A DNA stretch of 64,000 bases, taken from the NCBI GenBank assembly GCA_949130485.1, contig OX422192.1:2918085-2982084 (forward strand), written 5' to 3'. The DNA is from Agelas oroides. Its lineage: Eukaryota; Porifera; Demospongiae; Agelasida; Agelasidae. Shown one piece after another: positions 1 to 12,510 of the stretch; positions within the stretch are counted from its first letter, which is position 1; each line of letters starts with the position of its first letter. A program made the position numbers and the translations under genes. Under the pieces are notes generated by a model. It was not told the DNA's origin, did not search any database, and worked only from the letters and a program-made list of their open reading frames with translations.

Positions 1-59
1 AGACCCGACTCTACCTCACTCTACAAAACTCTACCCTGGCTCGACTGCACTCTACCTCA

Positions 60-595
60 CTCTACCACACTCTACCATGGCTCGACCCGACTCTACCTCA
101 CTCTATCACACTCTACCCTGGCTCTACCCGACTCTACCTCACTCTACCGCACTCTACCCCGACTCTACCTCACTCTACCACACTCTACCCCGACTCTACC
201 TCACTCTACCACTCTCTACACTGACTCTACCTCACTCTACCACACTCTACCCTGGTTCGACCCGACTCTACCTCACTCTACCAAACTCTACCCTGGCTCG
301 ACTGGACTCTACCTCGCTCTACCACACTCTACCATGGCTCGACATGACTCTACCTCACTCTATCACACTCTAACATGGCTCGACCCCACTCTACCTCACT
401 CTATCACACTCTACCCTGGCTCTACCCGACTCTACCTCACTCTACCACACTCTACCCCGACTGTACCTCACTCTACCACACTCTACCCCGACTCTACCTG
501 ACTCTACCACACTCTACACTGACTCTACCTCACTCTACCACACTCTACCCTGGTTCGGCCCGACTCTAACTCACTCTACCACACTCTACGCTGGC
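60..595 (+). repeat. 298-bp tandem duplication of the ACCATGG module
   Basis: The word ACCATGGCTCGACCCGA at 74-90 begins a run that recurs 298 bp later, with ATG at 77 and at 375. The shared run continues through CTGGCTCTACCCGA, several 31-mers, the CTCTACACTGA word and the CTGGTTCG to CTCTAACTCA pair. The 298 bp equal five 41-mers plus three 31-mers, so the copy is in register with the basic units. Related single copies of this module occur elsewhere, for example near 7678, 11745, 15373, 18366, 35338 and 42114. Confidence 0.7.
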
Positions 596-739
596 TCGAC
601 CCGACTCTACCTCACTCTACCAAACTCTTCCCTGGCTCGACTGGACTCTACCTCACTCTACCACACTCTACCATGGCTCGACCCGACTCTACCTCACTCT
701 ATCACACTCTACCACGACTCTATCTCACTCTACCACACT

Positions 740-3700
740 CTACACTGACTCTTCCTCACTCTACCACATTCTACCCTGGTTCGACCCGACTCTAACTCAC
801 TCTACCACACTCTACCCTGGCTTGACCCGACTCTACCTCACTCTACCAAACTCTACCCTGGCTTGACTGGATTCTACCTCACTCTACCACACTCTACCAT
901 GGCTCCAGCCGACTCTACCTCACTCTATCACACTCTACCTTGGCTCTACCCGACTCTACCTCACTCTACCACACCCTACCCAGACTCTACCTCACTCTAC
1001 CACACTCTACCCCGACTCTACCTCACTCTACCACACTCTACCCAGGCTCAATCCGACTATACCTCACTCTACCCCAATCTACCCTGGCTCAACCCGACTC
1101 TACCTCACTCTACCCCACCATACCCCGACTCTACCTCATTCTATTACACTCAATCCCGACTCTACCTCACTCTACCACACTGTACCCTGGCTCTACCCGA
1201 CTCTACCTCACTCTACCACACTCTACCCCGACTCTACTTCACTCTATCACACTCTACCTCGACTCTACCTCACTCTACCACACTCTATCCAGGCTCGATC
1301 CGACTCTATCTCACTCTACCACACTCTACCCTGGCTCGTCCCGACTCTACCTCATTCTACCACACTGTACCCTTGCTCTACCCGACTCTACCTCACTCTA
1401 CCACACTCTACCCCGACTCTACCTCACTCTACCACACTCTACCCAGGCTCGATCCGACTATACCTCACTCTACCCCAATCTACCCTGGCTCTACCCGACT
1501 CTACCTCACTCTACCCCACCCTACCCCGACTCTACCTCATTCTATTACACTCAATCCCGACTCTACCTCACTCTACCACACTGTACCCTGGCTCGATCCG
1601 ACTCTACCTCACTCTACCACACTCTACCATAGATCGACCCGACTCTACCTCATTCTACCACACTGTACCTTGGCTCTACCCGACTCTACCTCACTCTACC
1701 CCACTCTACCCCGACTCTACCTCACTCTACCACACTCTACCCTGGATCGACCCGACTCTACCTCACTCTACCACACTCTACCATGGATCGACCCGACTCT
1801 ACCTCATTCTACCACACTGTACCTTGGCTCTACCCGACTCTACCTCACTCTACCACAATGTACCCCGACTCTACCTCACTCTACCCCACTCTACCCCTAC
1901 TCTACCTCACTCTACCCCACCCTACCCCGACTCTATCTCATTTTACTACACTCAATCCCGACTCTACCTCACTCTACCACACTGTACCCTGGCTCGATCC
2001 GACTCTACCTCACTCTACCCCCACTCTACCTCACTCTACCACACTCTACCATGGATCGACCCGACTCTACCTCATTCTACCACACTTTACCTTGGCTCTT
2101 CCCGACTCTACCTCACTCTACCCCAATCTACCCCGACTCTACTTCACTCTACCACACTCTACCCTGGATCGACCCGACTCTACCTCACTCTACCACACTC
2201 TACCATGGATCGACCCGACTCTACCTCATTCTACCACACTGTACCTTGGCTCTACCCGAGTCTACCTCACTCTACCACAATCTACCCCGACTCTACCTCA
2301 CTCTACCCCACTCTACCCCTACTCTACCTCACTCTACCCCACCCTACCCCGACTCTACCTCATTTTACTACACGCAATCCCGACTCTACCTCACTCTATC
2401 CCCACTCTACCTCACTCTACCACACTCTACCATGGCTCGACCCTACTCTACCTCACTCTGTCACACTCTACCACGACTCTATCTCACTCTACCACACTCT
2501 ACACTGACTCTTCCTCACTCTACCACATTCTACCCTGGTTCGACCCGACTCTAACTCACTCTACCACACTCTACCCTGGCTCGACCCGACTCTACCTCAC
2601 TCTACCAAACTCTACCCTGGCTCGACTGGATTCTACCTCACTCTACCACACTCTACCATGGCTCGAGCCGACTCTCCCTCACTCTATCACACTCTACCTT
2701 GGCTCTACCCGACTCTACCTCACTCTACCACACCCTACCCAGACTCTACCTCACTCTACCACACTCTACCCCGACTCTACCTCACTCTACCACACTCTAC
2801 CCAGGCTCAATCCGACTATACCTCACTCTACCCCAATCTACCCTGCCTCTACCCGACTCTACCTCATTCTACCCCACCCTACCCCGACTCTACCTCATTC
2901 TATTACACTCAATCCCGACTCTACCTCACTCTACCACACTGTACCCTGGCTCGACCCGACTCTACCTCACTCTACCACACTCTACCCTTGCTCCACCTGA
3001 CTCTACCTCACTCTACCACACCCTGCCCTGGCTCTACCCGACTCTACCTCACTCTACCACACTCTACCCCGACTCTACCTCACTCTATCACACTCTACCT
3101 CGAATCTACCTCACTCTACCACACTCTACCCTGGCTCGTCCCGACTCTACCTCATTCTACCACACTGTATCCTGACTCTACCCGACTCTACCTCACTCTA
3201 CCACACTCTACCCCGACTCTACCTCACTATACCACACTCTACCCAGGCTCGATCAGACTATACCTCACTCTACCCCAATCTACCCTGGCTCTACCCGACT
3301 CTACCTCACTGTACCCCATCCTACCCCGACTCTACCTCATTCTATTACACTCAATCCCGACTCTACCTCACTCTACCACACTGTACCCTGGCTCGACCCG
3401 ACTCTACCTCACTCTACCACACTCTACCATGGATCGACCCGACTCTACCTAATTCTACCACACTGTACCTTGGCTCTACCCGACTCTACCTCACTCTACC
3501 CCACTCTACCCCGACTCTACCTCACTCTACCACACTCTACCCAGGCTCGACCCGACTCTACCTCACTCTACCACACTGTACCCTGGCTCTACCTGACTCT
3601 ACCTCACTCTACCCCACCTTACCCCGACTCTACCTCACTCTACTACACTCAACTCCGACTCTACCTCACTCTACCACAATCTACCCCGACTCTACCTCAC

Positions 3701-4290
3701 TCTACCACACTCTACCCCTACTCTACCTCACTCTACCCCACCCTACCCCGACTCTACCTCATTTTACTACACTCAATCCCGACTCTACCTCACTCTACCA
3801 CACTGTACCCTGGCTCGACCCGACTCTACCTCACTCTACCACACTCTACCCTGGCTTCACCTGACTCTACCTCACTCTACCACACTCTACCCTGGCTCTA
3901 CCCCTACCTCACTCTACCACACTCTACCCCGACTCTACCTCACTCTATCACACTCTACCCCGACTCTACCTCACTCTACCACACTCTATCCAGGCTCGAC
4001 CCGACTCTATTTCCCTCTACCACACTCTACCCTGGCTCTACCTGACTCTACCTCACTCTACCCCACCCTACCCCGACTCTACCTCATTCTACTACACTCA
4101 ATCCCGACTCTACCTCACTCTACCACACTGTACCCTGGCTCGAGCCGACTCTACCTCACTCTACCACACTCTACCCTGCCTCCACCTGACTCTACCTCAC
4201 TCTACCACATTCTACCCTGGCTCTACCCGACTCTACCTCACTCTACCACACTCTACCCCGACTCTACCTCACTCTACCACACTCTACCCC
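740..4290 (+). repeat. Tandem repeat of about 1.76 kb inside domain A
   Basis: The string ACTGACTCTTCCTCAC at 744 recurs at 2503 (offset 1,759). The following CTGGATTCTACC and ACCATGGCTC (ATG at 899 and 2658) and the ACCCAGGCTCAATCCGACTA word keep the same offset. Farther on the match continues with small indels, so the offset grows to roughly 1.8 kb at the CTACCTTGGCTC words near 1670 and 3468. The last third of each copy is shuffled. This is an older, more diverged duplication than the one in domain D. Confidence 0.7.
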
Positions 4291-7200
4291 GACTCTACCT
4301 CACTCTACCACACTCTATCCAGGCTCGACCCGACTCTACCTCACTCTACCACACTCTACCCTGGATCGACCCGATTCTACCTCATTCTACCACACTGTAC
4401 CTTGGCTCTACCCGACTCTACCTCACTCTACCCCACTCTACCCCGACCCTACCTCACTCTACCACACTCTACCCTGGCTCGACCCGACTCTACCTCACTC
4501 CCACACTGTACCCTGGCTCTACCCGACTCTACCTCACTCCCACACTGTACCCTGGCTCTACCCGACTCTACCTCACTCTACTACACTCATCCACGACTCT
4601 ACCTCACTCTACCACAATCTACCCCGACTCTACCTCACTGTACCACACTCAACCCCAACTCTACCTAACTCTACCACACTCTACACTGACTCTACTTCAC
4701 TCTACTACACTCTACCCTGGTTCGACCCGAGTCTAACTCACTCTACCACATTCTACCCTGGCTCGACCCGACTCTACCTCACTCTACCACACTCTACCCT
4801 GGCTCTACCCGACTATACCTCACTCTACCACACCCTACCCCGACTCTACCTCACTCTACTACACTCTACGTTGTCTCGACCCGACTCTACCTCACTCTAC
4901 CACACTCTACCCTGGCTCTACCCGACTATAACTTACTCTACAACACCCTACCCAGACTCTACCTCACTCTACGACACTCTACCCCGACTCTACCTCACTC
5001 TACCACACTCTACCCCGACTCTTCCTCACTCTACCACTGTCTACCCTTCCTCGACCCGACTCCACCTCACTCTGCCACACTCTACCCCAACTCTACCTCA
5101 CTCTGCCCCCACTCTACCTCATTCTAACACACTCTACCCTGCCTCGACCTGATTCTACCTCACTCTACCAAACTCTACACCGACTCTTCCTCACTCTACT
5201 ACACTCTACCCCGACTCTACCTCACTCTACCACACTCTACCCTAGCTCGACCTGACTCTACCTCACCCTACCACAACCTACCCTGGCTCGACCCGACTGT
5301 ACCTCACTCCACCCGCGCTCGACTGACCCTAACTCACTCTACCACACTCTACCCCGACTCTACCTCACTCTACCACACCCTACCTTGGCTCGACCCTACT
5401 CTACCTCACTCTACCACACTCTACCTTGACACGACCCGACTCTACCTCACTCTAACACACTCTACCCCGACTCTACCTCACTCTACCACACTCTACCCCG
5501 ACTCTACCTCACTCTACCACACTCTACACTTACTCTACCTCTCTCTACCACACTCTACCCTGGTTCGACCTGAGTCTAACTCACTCTACCACACTCTAAC
5601 CCGTCTCTACATCACTCTACCACACTCTCCACTGACTCTACCTCACTCTACCACACTCTACCCTGGTTCGAACTGACTCTAACTCACTCTACCACACTCT
5701 ACCCTGGCTCGACCCAACTCTACCTCACTCAACCACACCCTACCCCGAGTCTACCTCACTCTACCACACTCTACCCCGACTCTACCTCACTCTACCACAC
5801 TCTACCCTGGCTCGACACTACTCTACCTCACTCTACCACACTCTACGTTCGCTCGACCCGACACTACCTCACTCTACCACACTCTACCCTGGCTCTACCC
5901 AACTATACCTCATTCTACCACACCCTACCCAGACTCTACCTCACTCTACAACACTCTAACCCGACTCTACCTCACTCTACCACACTCTACCCCGTCTCTT
6001 CCTCACTCAACCACACTCTACCCTGGCTCGACTCGACTCTACCTCACTCTACCACACTCTACCCCAACTCTACCTCACTCTACCCCCACTCTACCTCACT
6101 CTACCACACTCTACCGTGGCTATACCCGACTCTACCTCACTCTACCAAACTCTACCCTGGCTCGACTGGGCTCTACCTCACTCTACCACACTCTACCATG
6201 GCTCGACCCGACTCTACCTCACTCTATCACACTCTACCCTGGCTCTACCCGACTCTACCTCACTCTACCACACTCTACCCCGACTCTACCTCACTCTACC
6301 ACACTCTACACTGACTCTGCTATACTCTACCACACTCTACCCTGGTTCGACCCGGCTCTAACTCACTCTACCGCACTCTACCCTGGCTCGACCCGACTCT
6401 ACCTCACTCTATCAAATTCTACCCTGGCTCGTCTTGACTCAACCTCACTCTACCACATTCTACCATGGCTCGTCCCGACTCTACGTAACTCTATCACACC
6501 CTACCTAGACTCTACCCGACTCTACCTCTCTCTACCACACTCTACCCCGACTCTACCTCACTCTACCACACTCTACCCAGGCTCAATCCGACTCTACCTC
6601 ACTGTACCACACTCTACCCTGGCTCTAACCGACTGTACCTCACTCTACCCCTCCCTACCACGACTCTACCTCACTCTACCACACTCTACCCCGACTCTAC
6701 CTCACTCTACCACACTCTATCCAGGCTCCATCCGACTCTACCTCACTCTACCACACTCTACCCGGGCTCGACCCGACTCTACCTCATTCTACCACTCTGT
6801 ACCCTGTCTCTATCCGACTCTACCTCACTCTACCCCATTCTACCCCGACTCTACCTCACTCTACCACACTCTACCCTGGCTTGACGTGACTCTACCTCAC
6901 TCTACCACACTCTACCCGTCTTTACCTGAATCTACTACACTCTACACTGACTCTACCTCACTCTACCACACTCTACCCCGACTCTACCTCAATCTACCAC
7001 ACTCTACACTGACTCTACCTCACTCTACCACCCTCTACCCTGGTTCGACTCGAGTCTACCTCACTATACCACACTCTTCCCCGACTCTACATCACTCTAC
7101 CACACTCTACACTGACTCTACCTCACTCTACCACGCTCTACCCTGGTTCGACCCGACTCTAACTCACTCTACCAAACTCTACCCTGGCTCGACCCGACTC

Positions 7201-8450
7201 TACTTCACTCTACCACACCCTACCCCGATTCTACCTCACTCTACCACACTCTACCCTGGCTCGACCCGACTCGACCTCACTCTACCACACCCTACCCCGA
7301 CTCTACCTCACTCTACCACACTCTACGCTGGCTCGACACTACTCTACCTCACTCTACCACACTCTACCCTGGCTCTACGCAATTATACCTCACTCTACCA
7401 CACCCTACCCAGACTCTACCTCACTCTACCACACTCTACCCCGACTCTACCTCACTCTACCACAGTCTGCCCCGTCTCTTCCTCAGTCTACCACACTCTA
7501 CCCTGGATCGACCCGATTCTACCTCACTCTACCACACTCTACCCAAACTCTACCTCACTCTACCCCCACTCTACCTCACTCTACCACACTCTAACCTGGC
7601 AAGACCCGACTCTACCTCACTCTACCAAACTCTACCCTGGCTCGACTGCACTCTACCTCACTCTACCACACTCTACCATGGCTCGACCCGACTCTACCTC
7701 ACTCTATCACACTCTACCCTGGCTCTACCCGACTCTACCTCACTCTACCACACTCTACCCCGACTCTACCTCACTCTACCACACTCTACCCCGATTCTAC
7801 CTGACTCTACCACACTCTACACTGACTCTACCTCACTCTACCACACTCTACCCTGGTTCGACCCGACTCTAACTCACTCTACCACACTCTAACCTGGCAA
7901 GACCCGACTCTACCTCACTCTACCACACTCTACCCTGGCTCCACCTGACTCTAACTCACTCTACCACACTCTACCCTGGCTCTACCCGACTCTACCTCAC
8001 TCTACTACACTCTACCCCGACTCTACCTCACTCTATCACGCTCTACCTCGACTCTACCTCACTCTACCACACTCTATCCAGGCTCGATCCGACTCTATCT
8101 CACTCTACCACACTCTACCCTGGCTCGTCCCGACTCTACCTCATTCTACCACACTCTACCCTGGCTCTACCCGACTCTACCTCACTCTACCACACTCTAC
8201 CCCGACTCTACCTCACTCTACCACACTCTACCCAGGCTAGATCCGACTATACCTCACTCTACCCCAATCTACCCTGGCTCTACCCGACTCTACCTCACTC
8301 TACCACACTCTACCCCGACTCTACCTCACTCTATCACACTCTACCTCGACTCTACCTCACTCTACCACACTCTACCATTGCTCGACCCTACTCTACCTCA
8401 CTCTATCACACTCTACCACGACTCTATCTCACTCTACCACACTCTACCCC
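4290..8450 (+). repeat. Domain B, first copy of a 4.1-kb tandem duplication
   Basis: From about 4290 the sequence matches the copy 4,160 bp downstream almost base for base. Shared rare marks include the doublet of shortened 39-bp units at 4488-4565, CTACGTTGTCTCGACC (around 4865), CACCCGCGCTCGAC (around 5310), CTACCGTGGCTATACCCG (around 6112) and TTGACGTGACTC (6881). Compared with the second copy it carries one extra 31-mer near 4970 and two extra 31-mers near 6985. Confidence 0.88.
4488..4565 (+). repeat. Doublet of shortened 39-bp units (B copy 1)
   Basis: Two successive units, 4488-4526 and 4527-4565, have the words CTCTACCTCA, CTCCCACA, CTGTACCCTGG and CTCTACCCGA. The second word is 8 bp instead of 10, so the unit is 39 bp instead of 41. 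The same doublet is present 4,160 bp downstream. Confidence 0.85.
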
Positions 8451-11400
8451 GACTCTACCTCACTCTACCACACTCTATCCAAGCTCGACCCGACTCTACC
8501 TCACTCTACCACACTCTACCCTGGATCGACCCGATTCTACCTCATTCTACCACACTGTACCTTGGCTCTACCCGACTCTACCTCACTCTACCCCACTCTA
8601 CCCCGACCCTACCTCACTCTACCACACTCTACCCTGGCTCGACCCGACTCTACCTCACTCCCACACTGTACCCTGGCTCTACCCGACTCTACCTCACTCC
8701 CACACTGTACCCTGGCTCTACCCGACTCTACCTCACTCTACTACACTCATCCACGACTCTACCTCACTCTACCACAATCTACCCCGACTCTACCTCACTG
8801 TACCACACTCAACCCCAACTCTACCTAACTCTACCACACTCTACACTGACTCTACTTCACTCTACTACACTCTACCCTGGTTCGACCCGAGTCTAACTCA
8901 CTCTACCACATTCTACCCTGGCTCGACCCGACTCTACCTCACTCTACCACACTCTACCCTGGCTCTACCCGACTATACCTCACTCTACCACACCCTACCC
9001 CGACTCTACCTCACTCTACTACACTCTACGTTGTCTCGACCCGACTCTACCTCACTCTACCACACTCTACCCTGGCTCTACCCGACTATAACTTACTCTA
9101 CCACACCCTACCCACACTCTACCTCACTCTACCACACTCTACCCCGACTCTTCCTCACTCTACCACAGTCTACCCTTCCTCGACCCGACTCCACCTCACT
9201 CTGCCACACTCTACCCCAACTCTACCTCACTCTACCCCCACTCTACCTCATTCTAACACACTCTACCCTGCCTCGACCTGATTCTACCTCACTCTACCAA
9301 ACTCTACACCGACTCTTCCTCACTCTACTACACTCTACCCCGACTCTACCTCACTCTACCACACTCTACCCTAGCTCGACCTGACTCTACCTCACCCTAC
9401 CACAACCTACCCTGGCTCGACCCGACTGTACCTCACTCCACCCGCGCTCGACCGACCCTAACTCACTCTACCACACTCTACCCCGACTCTACCTCATTCT
9501 ACCACACCCTACCTTGGCTCGACCCTACTCTACCTCACTCTACCACACTCTACCTTGACACGACCCGACTCTACCTCACTCTAACACACTCTACCCCGAC
9601 TCTACCTCACTCTACCACACTCTACCCCGACTCTACCTCACTCTACCACACTCTACACTTACTCTACCCCTCTCTACCACACTCTACCCTGGTTCGACCT
9701 GAGTCTAACTCACTCTACCACACTCTAACCCGTCTCTACATCACTCTACCACACTCTCCACTGACTCTACCTCACTCTACCACACTCTACCCTGGTTCGA
9801 ACTGACTCTAACTCACTCTACCACACTCTACCCTGGCTCGACCCAACTCTACCTCACTCAACCACACCCTACCCCGAGTCTACCTCACTCTACCACACTC
9901 TACCCCGACTCTACCTCACTCTACCACACTCTACCCTGGCTCGACACTACTCTACCTCACTCTACCACACTCTACGTTCGCTCGACCCGACTCTACCTCA
10001 CTCTACCACACTCTACCCTGGCTCTACCCAACTATACCTCATTCTACCACACCCTACCCAGACTCTACCTCACTCTACAACACTCTAACCCGACTCTACC
10101 TCACTCTACCACACTCTACCCCGTCTCTTCCTCACTCAACCACACTCTACCCTGGCTCGACTCGACTCTACCTCACTCTACCACACTCTACCCCAACTCT
10201 ACCTCACTCTACCCCCACTCTACCTCACTGTACCACACTCTACCGTGGCTATACCCGACTCTACCTCACTCTACCAAACTCTACCCTGGCTCGACTGGGC
10301 TCTACCTCACTCTACCACACTCTACCATGGCTCGACCCGACTCTACCTCACTCTATCACACTCTACCCTGGCTCTACCCGACTCTACCTCACTCTACCAC
10401 ACTCTACCCCGACTCTACCTCACTCTACCACACTCTACACTGACTCTGCTATACTCTACCACACTCTACCCTGGTTCGACCCGGCTCTAACTCACTCTAC
10501 CGCACTCTACCCTGGCTCGACCCGACTCTACCTCACTCTATCAAATTCTACCCTGGCTCGTCTTGACTCAACCTCACTCTACCACATTCTACCATGGCTC
10601 GTCCCGACTCTACGTAACTCTATCACACCCTACCTAGACTCTACCCGACTCTACCTCTCTCTACCACACTCTACCCCGACTCTACCTCACTCTACCACAC
10701 TCTACCCAGGCTCAATCCGACTCTACCTCACTGTACCACACTCTACCCTGGCTCTAACCGACTGTACCTCACTCTACCCCTCCCTACCACGACTCTACCT
10801 CACTCTACCACACTCTACCCCGACTCTACCTCACTCTACCACACTCTATCCAGGCTCCATCCGACTCTACCTCACTCTACCACACTCTACCCGGGCTCGA
10901 CCCGACTCTACCTCATTCTACCACTCTGTACCCTGTCTCTATCCGACTCTACCTCACTCTACCCCATTCTACCCCGACTCTACCTCACTCTACCACACTC
11001 TACCCTGGCTTGACGTGACTCTACCTCACTCTACCACACTCTACCCGTCTTTACCTGAATCTACTACACTCTACACTGACTCTACCTCACTCTACCACAC
11101 TCTACCCTGGTTCGACTCGAGTCTACCTCACTATACCACACTCTTCCCCGACTCTACATCACTCTACCACACTCTACACTGACTCTACCTCACTCTACCA
11201 CGCTCTACCCTGGTTCGACCCGACTCTAACTCACTCTACCAAACTCTACCCTGGCTCGACCCGACTCTACTTCACTCTACCACACCCTACCCCGATTCTA
11301 CCTCACTCTACCACACTCTACCCTGGCTCGACCCGACTCGACCTCACTCTACCACACCCTACCCCGACTCTACCTCACTCTACCACACTCTACGCTGGCT

Positions 11401-12510
11401 CGACACTACTCTACCTCACTCTACCACACTCTACCCTGGCTCTACGCAATTATACCTCACTCTACCACACCCTACCCAGACTCTACCTCACTCTACCACA
11501 CTCTACCCCGACTCTACCTCACTCTACCACAGTCTACCCCGTCTCTTCCTCAGTCTACCACACTCTACCCTGGATCGACCCGATTCTACCTCACTCTACC
11601 ACACTCTACCCAAACTCTACCTCACTCTACCCCCACTCTACCTCACTCTACCACACTCTAACCTGGCAAGACCCGACTCTACCTCACTCTACCAAACTCT
11701 ACCCTGGCTCGACTGCACTCTACCTCACTCTACCACACTCTACCATGGCTCGACCCGACTCTACCTCACTCTATCACACTCTACCCTGGCTCTACCCGAC
11801 TCTACCTCACTCTACCACACTCTACCCCGACTCTACCTCACTCTACCACACTCTACCCCGATTCTACCTGACTCTACCACACTCTACACTGACTCTACCT
11901 CACTCTACCACACTCTACCCTGGTTCGACCCGACTCTAACTCACTCTACCACACTCTAACCTGGCAAGACCCGACTCTACCTCACTCTACCACACTCTAC
12001 CCTGGCTCCACCTGACTCTAACTCACTCTACCACACTCTACCCTGGCTCTACCCGACTCTACCTCACTCTACTACACTCTACCCCGACTCTACCTCACTC
12101 TATCACGCTCTACCTCGACTCTACCTCACTCTACCACACTCTATCCAGGCTCGATCCGACTCTATCTCACTCTACCACACTCTACCCTGGCTCGTCCCGA
12201 CTCTACCTCATTCTACCACACTCTACCCTGGCTCTACCCGACTCTACCTCACTCTACCACACTCTACCCCGACTCTACCTCACTCTACCACACTCTACCC
12301 AGGCTCGATCCGACTATACCTCACTCTACCCCAATCTACCCTGGCTCTACCCGACTCTACCTCACTCTACCACACTCTACCCCGACTCTACCTCACTCTA
12401 TCACACTCTACCTCGACTCTACCTCACTCTACCACACTCTACCATTGCTCGACCCTACTCTACCTCACTCTATCACACTCTACCACGACTCTATCTCACT
12501 CTACCACACT
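8450..12510 (+). repeat. Domain B, second copy of the 4.1-kb tandem duplication
   Basis: This copy follows the first directly. The offset is 4,160 bp at its start, 4,129 bp after one 31-mer is missing near 9110, and 4,067 bp after a further 62 bp are missing near 11100. The order of rare marks is the same as in the first copy. The match runs out near 12510, where the CTCTACACTGACTCTTCC word of domain A takes over from the CTCTACCCCGA word seen at 8443. Confidence 0.88.
8648..8725 (+). repeat. Doublet of shortened 39-bp units (B copy 2)
   Basis: Units 8648-8686 and 8687-8725 repeat the 39-bp doublet of the first B copy without visible change. The shortening therefore predates the 4.1-kb duplication. 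Confidence 0.85.

Larger units (their letters stand above)
1..4290 (+). repeat. Domain A: higher-order repeat block, first copy
   Basis: This block mixes 31-mers and 41-mers with characteristic variants. These include a module with CATTCTATTACACTCAATCC (for example near 1136-1155 and 2897-2916), the linker ACCCAGGCTCAATCCGACTA, and CTGTACC words. The same variant set returns in 12.5-16.7 kb, and the first bases of the window match the sequence from 15297 onward, including the unusual word CTCTACAAAA. The block continues leftward beyond the window. Confidence 0.75.

Noticed and set aside
863-2554. 563-codon open frame rich in Ser, Thr, Leu, Pro, Tyr
   Set aside because: It starts with TTG, reads tandem 31/41-bp units through shifting frames, overlaps long frames in the other phases, and has no domain or signal. 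Copies of the same DNA elsewhere are broken by unit indels that are not multiples of three. It is a by-product of the repeat.
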